Part shown: positions 48,546 to 58,126 of the stretch, one piece after another
Position numbering within the stretch: position 1 is the stretch's first letter
How the letters are laid out: each line of letters starts with the position of its first letter
Origin: Paramyrothecium sp. XJ0827
Taxonomy: Eukaryota > Ascomycota > Sordariomycetes > Hypocreales > Stachybotryaceae
Assembly (NCBI GenBank): GCA_020881915.1
Contig: JAJFPB010000001.1
Location: 4,216,001 to 4,280,000 of the forward strand
Direction: 5' to 3'
DNA length: 64,000 nt
Notes under the pieces: generated by a model
The model's database searches: none
What the model was told of the DNA's origin: nothing
Seen by the model: the letters and a program-made list of their open reading frames with translations, nothing else
Program-made: the position numbers and the translations under genes

Positions 48546-49410
48546 GATTGCAGAATGAACTTAGGTACATAGAGGAGGAGCTGCCATCTAGACACTGCAA
48601 GCATCCTTGAGCGTCGTATAAAAATGTAACATCATCAGACACGTGACGGCGCCTCAGCTTCCAAGGACGAAATGACAAATGCCTCACTTTGCAGCTCAAA
48701 AGCCTAACGTCTGGTGCATGTCTAGGCAATGAGCTCGGAATAGCCTGCCATTTCTAAGGTCCTAGAACTCACGATACGCACGCATGTCATCTGTAGGGTT
48801 GTTCCCTGTCCGCATTGGAAACCAGCCATGGACAACCCAGTCTCGGGAGCCCTGCCACACTGAAAGGCCACATCTTCCCGACAGGTGACACATGTAGGCA
48901 GTTTCTATCTCTAGAGGGACGATGAGGATTGCACGAGAATTATGACGAGGTTCCTTGCACAAGTTAGTTTTGGGGTTTTATTCGCGCCAAGGAGCACGGT
49001 TATTCCATTCGCCTCCAGTGTCGAGCGAAAGTGGGCGACTCGTAATGTGCCATAGATGGTGCACGTTGGTGGGGGCACGCCGGCTTTCCAAGGACTGGCT
49101 GCAGGACCGGCTCCAGCCTAAACGGAGACAGGGGCCTGGAACCGGGCACAGGAACAGGGCGAAGCAAACCTGTCAGCTGAGGAGGGAGGACATTAAGGAA
49201 AGGGCTGGTAAGCAAGATTGAACTATAAAGACAATCGTAATACCTTCTTTCGAAAATACCCGACCATTGCACCGCTTGCGCTGAGAGTGCCTACCGTACC
49301 TCATAAGAGACCAACTTACATCACCGACTTGCCATTTACGGAACGTCATTTACACCAGCGACCTAAATAACATAACCCGATTCCAAAGCCACTCAGGACT
49401 TCGAGACAAG
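48546..49410. other. intergenic region downstream of OST1
   Basis: This is the OST1 3' region and the upstream region of the small His-rich gene. No gene is seen. Confidence 0.5.
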
Positions 49411-49641
49411 ATGTGCTTCAGAGACGACCCTCGCACTTCATACTACTACCACCACGAGGAGGATCTTCCCGTGAGGAGGCATCGCCATCACCACGGACAC
49501 CACGGACACCACCACCATCACCACTCGCCGCGAGTAAGCTACCACAGCGTGACCCGGGAGTCCTACAGCGTCAGCCCTCATTCACGCCCGCGACGCAGCG
49601 ATCCAGTTGTGTATGAAAGGACAAGCACCTCGCGGTATTAG
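49411..49641 (+). CDS. small histidine-rich protein
   Basis: This is a 76-residue single-exon frame that starts MCFRDDPRTSYYYHHEED. A central His/Arg tract contains HHHGHHGHHHHHH, and the tail is Ser/Tyr/Arg-rich with SPRVSYHSV. There is no signal peptide or membrane segment. Short His-rich proteins starting MCFRD recur in filamentous fungi as hypothetical proteins as far as I recall, and the frame has good codon use and an AAGATG context. Metal binding is possible from composition alone; the function is unknown. Confidence 0.6.
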   Translation: MCFRDDPRTSYYYHHEEDLPVRRHRHHHGHHGHHHHHHSPRVSYHSVTRESYSVSPHSRPRRSDPVVYERTSTSRY

Positions 49642-51083
49642 TCGCGTGTTCTCAAGAGCGTTAGCAGAAGACTCATGTCGCTGTTTTCTCGTGGACGAAT
49701 ATGATTCCAACGAACCTGGCATGGCCGGTGCGGAGTATGGAGTAAGGTATAGCGAGGCCGGTAAAGCCGGAGTACTTTTATTGGGAGCAACATGAAGGAC
49801 ATGGCCGCGTTCAACGCGCTGGCAGGGGCTTGCGTTCTAAGTTGGATTTTTTATGGTTTTCACGGCTGCGATTTAAATAGAGAAGTAGTGTACGACTTGA
49901 ATACCACGATATCGAAACTACCTGCCGAGCCGCCAGCCGAAGGTGTTGTCCCGTTGAATTGAAAGCAGCCATGCTAAGGGCCTTGTCAGGGTGATGGAAC
50001 ATGTTGTCTCACGCTGAAGGCCAATGAGGTAATTGTCTGACTTTGTCCAAGCTGCCAAGCGAGCGACGAGTCTCGGTTCGAATCTAGATTGAAGATGACA
50101 TCAAGTGATTTCTCTTCAATGGTCCATTGTCGCTACTCGGCTACTTGGGAGTCAATAATTGGGCATTATCAAAGTGATTATACATGCGACGAAAAATCTC
50201 GAATGGAGGGGATCCGCGAGTTGATCAACATAAATTTTCACCTGGAAGTCGATCATATCGTAGAGGGACGGGAGCCCTTCTGAGCCAACCGGCAGCGAAG
50301 GCTTGTCCGTTAATGGTTGTACGTAGCTCACATTAGTGGGGGAGGGGCTGGGCCGGGTAGTGCATGACACCATGGCGCATTCCTGGCGCACGACGCCCGC
50401 CATCGCCGGATCCTGAAGCTTTGCGCTGGCTTGATGCTCCCAAAGGCACGTAGCTCCGGTAAGGCAATGTGAGGTGCTCTACCTTGCCTGGGTACCTTAC
50501 CTACCTCAGCTCCTGGGTGAGTAAAAATGACGAGACGTTCTATGATGAGTCCTGTCATGTGCGGCTCACGGAAAAGTAAAGGTACCTTGCTTTGACAGGC
50601 TACATATAGGTAGTCTAACGATCCTGTTGTATCGCAACGTAGTGTGCCTCGTCCTCTCTCCTCTTCCTCAGCTTAATCCTGGCACTTACATTTGCTCCAT
50701 ACTACCTTGCGTGGTGATACCTTGACCGAACTACGATCTCTAATTAATCTATCTCGCATTGCGATCCCCGGAGTACTTCTCCTCAGATTTGTGAGCTCCA
50801 CAACCAACCTGGCCTACCTGACGCAGACGAGCTCTGCTCCGTGACCGCCAGCAGCAGGAGCATGTCGTAGCGTTTTCATGTCCGCGTTCGAGAGCTAACA
50901 TTTGGCAAGAGCGCAGACCGTCACTTGCTGCTCGAACTATCAGCATCATGTAAGCCTCCTCTACAGCTCCGGCATGTTCATCACGATCAGCGCCACAATC
51001 CTGTTGGGTTTGCGCATTTGCCCTCTTCGCTACCGGCAGTTCCGGACCCCTGCAACCCTGCCCATCCTCTATTCCTAAGAACC
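49642..51083. other. intergenic region upstream of eisosome gene
   Basis: This 1.4-kb spacer includes a GGTACCTTACCTACCTC stretch near 50491-50507. Antisense and upstream frames (for example 50749-51150 minus) look like shadows of the 5' end of the next gene. No gene is seen. Confidence 0.5.
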
Positions 51084-52161
51084 ATGTCTCGATCCAGTCG
51101 AGACGGGTCCTTCTCCAACGCATTCTCATCCCAATGGCGCTACACCCCAAGCGATGCTGGGACTAACACATCCTTCTTCCACAGGAATCGCGCGCTCTCT
51201 ATCCGCTCCAACAAGGCCAAGCAGGCATCTTCGTCTGGCGGCGGCGGCAGACGTGGTTTCTCCTTCAATTCCCTCCGTGGAACTGTGCAGCCCGAGCTCT
51301 CCCGCAAGCTCTTCCGCCTCATCAAGTCGGAGAACAATCTCATAACGGCCCACGAGACCGCTGGCCGTGAGCGCGTCAACATTGCCACCCAGCTCTCGGA
51401 ATGGGGAGAGCAAACTGGTGACGATGGCATCAGCGATATCTCCGACAAGGTGGGTGTCATCTTGAGCGAGATGGGCGAAGTCGAGGAGGGCTACTCGCAT
51501 GCTCTGGATGATTCGCGAGGTCTTCTCAAGGCCATCCGCAATACCGAAAAAAGCGTCCAGCCCAGTCGCGATGGCAAGGCCAAGATTGCCGATGAGATCC
51601 AGCGCCTCAAGATGAAGGAGCCCGAGAGCGCGAAGCTTGTTGTTTTGGAGCAGGAGCTCGTCAGAGCCGAGGCGGAGAATCTTGTGGCGGAAGCTCAACT
51701 TACAAACATTGTATGCTCACCTGGTCCCTGTTAACAACAGCGCGGTATCACTAACTCGTGTCAAGACACGCCAGAAGCTCAAGGAGGCATATGCTGCCGA
51801 GTTTGCTGCGACTATCGAGCGGGCTGAGAAGCAGATCATCCTTGCCAAGCATGGTCGTCGCCTACTCGGTCTTCTCGACGACACCCCCGTTGTGCCAGGG
51901 GATACAAGAACAGCTTATACGCACGGACACCAGGCTCGCCAGATTCTAAATGATGCCGAGGATGATCTCAGAGATTGGCAACCGGAACCGGAGAATTACT
52001 CAACCCCAATCCAGAGCCCAATGTCAAGTGTAAAGGGCAAGACGACACAGGTATCGGACCTTGATGATACTGCATCACTCCCAACTGCGGCTCCATTACA
52101 ACCACCGGATGTCGATCCCAACTTCAGAAACACCGCTTCTACAACAGAGAGCGTAGCCTAA
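51084..52161 (+). CDS. eisosome core component, PIL1/LSP1 family
   Basis: This is a predicted 340-residue BAR-domain protein that assembles furrow-like eisosomes under the plasma membrane. The exons are 51084-51710 and 51766-52161, phase 0. After a Ser/Arg-rich N-terminus the conserved part begins at about residue 60 with RGTVQPELSRKLFRLIKSENN and continues with LSEWGEQTGDD, NTEKSVQPSRDGKAKIADEI, KLVVLEQELVRAEAENLVAE and TPVVPGDTRTAY. The N-terminal segment lacks the usual short PIL1 start, so it may be the divergent second paralogue (PilB type) found in filamentous fungi rather than PIL1 itself. Confidence 0.87.
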
Positions 52162-52496
52162 TAACGTGCCATTGTCGTACTCGAGAGAGGTCGAAAGTAG
52201 ACACAATTTGTAAGGGAATAATGATTGAGGGGCGTGCCTTTGAGTGCAATGACTGTTCCGCTGTCTGGGGGTTTGCTTATCGTTTGTGGGAAGCTGCTTC
52301 TTGTTTCTTATGGTGAGATACCTGTTTTCGACATCGTCAGGTTTGAAAGGTGGTTACCATCCTGCTACGTATTGTCCTTCGTTGTTAAACAGGAAATTGA
52401 AATTATAACCCCGAGGTTACCAACCATGGTGGTAATATAGATGCTAGGTGCGGGGACAGAGTCTCGTTGCAATCCCTGCGACAACTGACCAGTTAA
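52162..52496. other. short intergenic stretch before tRNA
   Basis: This is the eisosome gene 3' region. A 71-codon open frame at 52225-52440 has no recognised features. No gene is called. Confidence 0.5.
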
Positions 52497-52577
52497 GGCA
52501 AAGTGCCAGAGTGGTTAATGGGTATGACTAGAAATCATATGGCTTCGGCCGCACAGGTTCGAATCCTGTCTTTGTCG
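52497..52577 (+). tRNA. tRNA-Ser(AGA)
   Basis: An 81-nt class II tRNA folds here. The acceptor stem pairs GGCAAAG with CTTTGTC (one G-U pair), followed by discriminator G. The anticodon loop CTAGAAA gives anticodon AGA, and the anticodon stem pairs TATGA with TCATA. A long variable arm (TGGCTTCGGCCG) identifies serine. Internal promoter boxes are present: TGCCAGAGTGG and GGTTCGAATCC. No intron is seen. A T-run at about 52580-52590 would end RNA polymerase III transcription. Confidence 0.95.
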
Positions 52578-52579
52578 GT

Positions 52580-52590
52580 CTTCTTTTTTG
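52580..52590 (+). terminator. RNA polymerase III terminator
   Basis: A T-rich stretch with a run of six T follows the tRNA-Ser gene by a few bases, as expected for an RNA polymerase III stop. Confidence 0.7.
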
Positions 52591-53410
52591 CCGTCCAACC
52601 AGTTATGAAGTCTTTTTTAGTCCCTCCCCCCGGGCTAAACTTTGGTTTTTTCGAAGACTCGAGTTGTTGTTTTGCAATACGTACGCCTCATTGGCACACA
52701 CAAATAGAAGACAAGACTACTTCCACAATTTTTTTTCGAGGAGAGCCCTGCATCCAGGGGATGCAACTACAATTCAATTAAAAGCCTCATGTGAACGCAT
52801 TCTGCACCCGGGTTTCTGATATGGGAGGCCACGCCACAGGATATCCGGCCATTAAATAACCCTCCTTGTTGAAGATATCCCACGCTGCAGGGTAGAGGGA
52901 GGGACCCGCCGTGGTTCGGATATTGTGTTTAGGTTCAGCTGGAAAGCCCAAGACTCGTGAACGTACAACTTTTTATACGAATCAGGAAATTATCTACAGA
53001 TTATTCGCACGCGGAATGCGAATCTGGATGGCTGGACCAGAACTTGGAGATTTAACAGCGAAGCCTTGGAAGAAGGTGATGAGCGTCATGAAGCCCTATT
53101 ATGGTCAAAGTTGGTACTCTGTACCCGTAGTGTTCCCGAGCTTCGGGAGTGCAGGGGGCGGCACCAAGCAACTTCCAGGGGGTCTTAGTACCTTGCCCCT
53201 AGCCTCAGCAAACATTTCTCGGATGGTATTTTTCACGCCCATCAACAGATGCACCCTTTGTCCTTGACTGGCAGAGCAGGCCATTGACGCCCGCGTAGCC
53301 CCTTCGCTCCCTATGTCTCTTTATGTGTAAAGTCTGTACCACCACCTGCATACCTGTTTTTTTTGCCGCCCTCCCCCCAGTCGCGCTCTCCGTTGCCGGC
53401 AGCGATTTTC
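52591..53410. other. intergenic region between tRNA and pyrophosphatase
   Basis: I see no gene here. A plus-strand frame at 52911-53267 has no recognised features. The right end is the promoter side of the pyrophosphatase gene. Confidence 0.5.
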
Positions 53411-53749
53411 ATGTTGCTCCGACCAAGACTCCAGCAGCAGTGTCTGCATTATGTGCAGCGCCTGTCGCCATCCCCCCGGCCAGCCAATCAGGGGCTGCTT
53501 CTGACGGCATACACTAGAGCATCCACCTGTGGCACCGCTGTTGCTCCCGTAGCCACTGGCCCTGCGACGACCGGCCGCCGTGCGATGGGGCACCTACGCA
53601 GCCGTACCCCGCCCCCTCCATCCTCCTTCAGCTGCTCGATCTCTTCTTCCTCCCCTCCTCAGTCCTTCGTGACCAGAACCGCCAAAATTTCATCCCAACG
53701 CACTGCTCAGATTGCTCGCCACCTGTCGAGCTCACCATCGCAAGCAACA
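53411..53749 (+). other. in-frame N-terminal extension of the pyrophosphatase gene
   Basis: The frame of the pyrophosphatase is open upstream of its usual start, with in-frame ATGs at 53411 and 53585. The 113 codons from 53411 encode no Asp or Glu and many Arg, Ser and Thr, and end with [17 protein letters not shown]. This looks like a mitochondrial presequence with an Arg-containing cleavage site near ARH/LSS. It could be translated as an alternative isoform or be only 5' leader. Confidence 0.5.
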
Positions 53750-54951
53750 ATGGCTTCCCCCTACACCCTCCGCAAGGTTGCGGCTCCCTACACCCTGGAG
53801 CACCGCGTCTACATCGAGAAGGATGGCGTGCCCGTCTCGCCTTTCCACGATATTCCTCTCTACGCCAACCAGGAGCAGACCATCCTGAACATGATCGTCG
53901 AGATTCCTCGCTGGACCAATGCCAAGCAGGAGGTACGTTTCACTGTCCAGCAGTGCAATTCTACGGCAATCACGCGCGCATTGAGCTCTTGTTGCCAGCT
54001 TGGAAGCGCGGCCGGGCAATATTCTCCCCCCACCTGGACTTTTTCCCCTCAAATATTTTCTAACAACGAATTCTCGTCTTTAGATCTCCAAGGAGGAGCT
54101 CCTGAACCCCATCAAGCAGGACGTTAAGAAGGGCAAGCTTCGATTCGTCCGCAACTGCTTCCCCCACAAGGGCTACCTCTGGAACTATGGTGCCTTCCCT
54201 CAGGTTCGTTGATCCTCAGAGCAGACCTAGCTATTCCCATTATCAAACGATGCCGCTGCTCACACTCGACTAGACCTGGGAGGACCCCAACGTTGTCCAC
54301 CCCGAGACCAAGGCCAAGGGAGACAACGATCCCCTTGACGTTTGCGAGATCGGCGAGCTTGTCGGCTACACTGGTCAGGTCAAGCAGGTCAAGGTCCTTG
54401 GCGTCATGGCTCTCCTCGACGAGGAGGAGACCGACTGGAAGGTCATCGTCATTGACGTGAACGACCCTCTCGCACCCAAGCTCAACGACGTTGAGGATGT
54501 CGAGCGTCACCTGCCTGGTCTCCTCCGCGCCACCAACGAGTGGTTCCGTATCTACAAGATCCCCGACGGCAAGCCCGAGAACCAGTTTGCCTTCACCGGC
54601 GAATGCAAGAACAAGAGGTTTGTACTTTGAATGAGGGCACCTTTCCACAATATGTAAACTAACAGTAATTTACAGCTATGCCATGGACGTTGTCCGCGAG
54701 TGTGCTGAGGCCTGGGAGCGTCTCATCACTGGCAAGACCCCGGCCGGTGGTGTCTCCACGTAAGTGAACTTGCACCAGTTTTGAGGTCCAGAATTCTAAC
54801 GCTGTCTAGCACCAACACCACTGTCCAGCACTCCCCCAGCCGCATCACTCCTGAACAGCTTCCTCCTCTGCCTGCCAACCAGGACCTCCCCGCTGAGAAG
54901 ATCGACAGCTCTATTGACAAGTGGTTCTTCATCAGCGGTGCCTCCGCTTAG
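53750..54951 (+). CDS. IPP1: inorganic pyrophosphatase
   Basis: This is a predicted 290-residue soluble family I pyrophosphatase, which hydrolyses PPi and drives biosynthetic reactions. The five exons are 53750-53932, 54084-54203, 54274-54617, 54676-54759 and 54810-54951. The signature DNDPLD at about 118-123 carries the metal-binding aspartates equivalent to yeast D115, D117 and D120. Other conserved parts are [34 protein letters not shown] and [15 protein letters not shown]. The length is near the 287 of yeast Ipp1, supporting the ATG at 53750 for the cytosolic form. An in-frame upstream extension with presequence character is described separately. Confidence 0.93.
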
Positions 54952-55174
54952 ATTGTGTCCTACCTTCACAAAAGGACTAAAACAATTCAAAAATCTCAGT
55001 TGTAGAGTCGCGGAATGTCGTCAAGACTTCGCATAATATACAAAATAAAAAGCTGGAAGTCCATTGTAATGTTACAGGTGTGATGTTTAATCGTATATCG
55101 CCGAATTCAACTCTCTTGAGTCTATTATCGCCCCAACGCCGTTGATGCACTGATGTCGAAAGCGAATGCAACGT

Positions 55175-55523
55175 CTAGTCCGTAAGGTCGGCCGCTTTTT
55201 GGAGTTGACGAGAGTGTCGATCGACCTCTTCCACCAAGCCCTGGATGTTGAATTTTTGACAGTTGAAGTTCATCTCCTTGCCATCCTCTACGTGTCCTTG
55301 TTAGCCCAACCTCCCAGGTATGGATTGACAAGGGCCACCTACTAAACTTGACTCGCACCGAGCTGGTCTCAGGGGAATCTCGGGGAAGCAGAGTTGTGCT
55401 GATGGACGTGCCGTTTGCTCGAGCGTTCGGGGGCAAGAATGTGAGAAACAGGCGCGCAGGCTTGGCGCAGGGTGAGAAGGGGTTGAATTTGGCCGAAACC
55501 TCGGTCATGAACTTGGTAATCAT
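55175..55523 (-). CDS. MRPL44: mitochondrial ribosomal protein mL53
   Basis: This is a predicted 97-residue protein of the large mitochondrial ribosomal subunit, family mL53 (yeast Mrpl44, 98 residues). The exons are 55343-55523 and 55175-55287. The protein starts MITKFMTEVSAKFNPFSP and continues with KPARLFLTFLPPNARANG and, across the intron, VKFKDGKEMNFNCQKFNIQ. A thioredoxin-like fold is known for the family. It shares a 262-bp divergent promoter with SEC20. Confidence 0.88.
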
Positions 55524-55785
55524 CTTGGGAGTTGTTGAAAAGCACCGAGGGAACGAGGCGGGCGATCAATTGGCTTGTGCAGTAGTCCTCATGGCATTTC
55601 CTCTCTGCGAGCATCGTCAAAGCCGTCGGATTTTGGATGGACCCGTTAGATGCATGCATCACTGTAAGCGAGTTCCTGGCCCACCATGCGCCAGTGTACA
55701 CCTTTCGTCATTGCGCTGGAGCTGGTGCCCAGAGCACTACAGCTAGAATTACCTTGGCCGTATCTACCATTCATTCGTTGCAAAA
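55524..55785. promoter_or_regulatory. divergent promoter mL53/SEC20
   Basis: These 262 bp separate the start codons of the two divergent genes. No distinct motif is recognised. Confidence 0.55.
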
Positions 55786-57016
55786 ATGTCGTTTGAGGGC
55801 TTGCAAGAGCGGCTTACAGCTCTACAGGAAACTACGACGCAGCTCCAAGAGTTGATCGACCGACTTGCGAATCTTAAATTCGAGCCCGGCTCGGTACCCC
55901 TCGATGCCGACGAAGAAAGCAGCGTGAGCGGCGAGCTCAGCACCGAGATCAGCCAGATGCTCCGAGATGGACTGGAAGAGCAGGAGCTACTGCTGGAGGA
56001 GATTAAGTATCTTAGACCCGAGAGTCAAGAGAAATCAAAGTTGGAAGAGGGAGCACAGCGGTTGGCGAAAGACCTGGTCAGGTAAGATTTACCATAGTCG
56101 TGGCTGTTCAACCAGTATGGGTCGCTGACATTCTTCTAGCTCCCGGTTCGCTTTCCGGAAAGCACGGCTAGCTGCTGCTAAGAACTTGAAAGAAGCCCAG
56201 AAGCTGGAGCGAGAGCTTCTGATCCAATCGTACTCGATGCCGGTATCAGAAGCAGCCTCGGAGCAGGGTGGCGACGAAGCCCCGGCACCACATCAGCGCA
56301 TACGACAGATTCACCACCAGTATCAACAGCACTCGAGTTTGTCGGAGGAGGATCAGCAGACGGTCGGGGCCAGCAGCAATGTTACGAACGCATTGCGGCG
56401 CACGCACGACTTGATAGCCGCGGAGCTCTCGCGCAGCGAGTTTGCGCACCAGACCTTGACGGAGTCATCCGCGGCGCTGAAGCAGCTGGACGAGTCGTAC
56501 GCCTCGCTGGACACCATGCTGGCGAGCTCAAAAGATCTGCTGGGCACACTCTTGCGGTCTCAAAAGAGCGACACCTGGTACCTGCAGACGGCGTTCTATA
56601 TGCTGTTAACAACGGGCGCATGGCTACTCTTCCGTCGGCTCATGTACGGACCTCTATTGTTGCTGGTATGGTGGCCGCTCAAAGTGATGTTTGGTCTTGG
56701 CTCTATAGCTGGCGGAGCTGTTATGAAGGGTTCGACGGATCCTAAGGAATCCCATTTTGTCGAAGTACATGGTGGTGTACCGGTGAAAGGCCTGCCAAAT
56801 GAGGACCTCCCGACCGCCCAGGTCGACCACCCCACCGGAAGAAGCCCTTCAGAGGAAGATTCTGATGAAGTGATGGATACGATTCAGAAGGTGGTAGACT
56901 CTGTCAAAGAAGCAGAAGAGCTTGGATCCATTCCGGACGAGCCTGAGGCTGGGTCAGAGTCAGTACCACATGATACAAATGAGGCGGGCGATACACGGCA
57001 GCGAGATGAACTATAA
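55786..57016 (+). CDS. SEC20: SEC20 SNARE
   Basis: This is a predicted 390-residue ER Qb-SNARE for Golgi-to-ER retrograde vesicles. The exons are 55786-56081 and 56140-57016. The N-terminal half is coiled coil. The Sec20 SNARE segment at about 195-250 includes NALRRTHDLIAAELSRSEFAHQTL and LDESYASLDTMLASSKDLL. Hydrophobic segments follow (YMLLTTGAWLLF and YGPLLLLVWWPLKVMFGLG). The lumenal tail is acidic and ends in RDEL, an ER-retrieval signal like the HDEL of yeast Sec20. This ending strongly supports the assignment. Confidence 0.9.
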
Positions 57017-57171
57017 AGTAGCATGTTGATGAACAATATATTTCATGTTTTATCATTTATCTACACCCCATTTTAGTGGCAATGAGATGGAAGGTCATCT
57101 ACTTCACCATCGACATCTCATTTACAACCACGTCCCATTCTTCGTGTCCATCTTCCTATGCTCAAAGTCCC

Positions 57172-58126
57172 CTACGAGGGAGCAATTTGAGCGATGTCGC
57201 TGATCCAAGGAATGCCAAGCTTCTTCATCTCTACAGCCAGCTGGAAAAGATAGTCGAGACTCTCGCATTGGGTCTTGGCCTTGTGCACGTTGTCGCCCCA
57301 GACGTATACGCCATGACGGCGGACGAGAACGGCGTAGGTGTCCGGGTACTGCTCCATGGCGGCTTCGAGGTACTCAGTGAGATCCTCCTCGTGAGGGGTG
57401 TTCTCGATGACGGGGATCCGCAGGGTGTCGTGGTAGCCCAGGTTGCCAGTCTTGCCGAAGCCGCGGCCAAAGCCCTTGATCTGCTCGATGTTGTTGATCT
57501 CAAAGACCTTGTCACGGCCGGGGCCCTGCGCCTCGAGCAACAGGGTGACGAGGACGGCCCATTGGGAGTGGGTGTGGATGCAGCAGCCGGCGTTACGGCG
57601 CGTGAAGGCAGCGAGGAAGAGCGGCGTGCACTGCGAGGGCTTGTAGGACGGCGGGGAGCGCAGATAGGTGCGCTTCTTGAAGGTGGGCTCCTGGGCCTCG
57701 AGAGAGAGGACGTAGATGTCCGTGTGCTTCATCAGCTCCTTCTGGACACCAGAGGGTGCGAGGTAGACGAGGTCACTGCGAGAGGGTGAGCAAGTTTCAT
57801 GATGAAAAGAATGTCTCAGGCTGAGGTTGACAACGTGAAGTGACCTGGGATCCTTGAGCCACAGCAAGTGAGGCACGGTAGTGATGTGCTTTGAACTTTT
57901 CGCCTGGCTTGGTGAGGGTGGGATGGATTGAGGTAATAGCTTACTCGTCGCGGATTGAGCAACCGCCGCCCGTGCCCGTGACCCATCCGAGCGTCCAGAA
58001 CTTGGCGCAGAGTGAAGGGATGAGGTTCGCAGGGTGTTCAGGGTCGTCCGAGGTGATGAGTTGGTCGGGATTCTGCTCGACGTCGATGCGCCGCTTCTTG
58101 ATATCCTGCTCCTCGTGGGACGCCAT
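57172..58126 (-). CDS. MDE1: methylthioribulose-1-phosphate dehydratase
   Basis: This is a predicted 261-residue zinc enzyme of the class II aldolase family in the methionine salvage pathway, which dehydrates 5-methylthioribulose-1-phosphate. The exons are 57945-58126 and 57172-57775, separated by a 169-nt intron. The conserved parts are [27 protein letters not shown], the metal-binding pair HTH at about residues 128-130, and [11 protein letters not shown] with a further zinc-ligand histidine. The length slightly exceeds the 244 residues of yeast Mde1, mostly at the N-terminus. Confidence 0.92.

Noticed and set aside
54124..54648. Minus-strand frame of 174 codons
   Set aside because: It is antisense to pyrophosphatase exons and is low-complexity Leu/Val/Asp.
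57076..57789. Plus-strand open frame of 237 codons
   Set aside because: It is antisense to the MDE1 exon, which has clear family motifs; the frame results from GC-rich codon bias.
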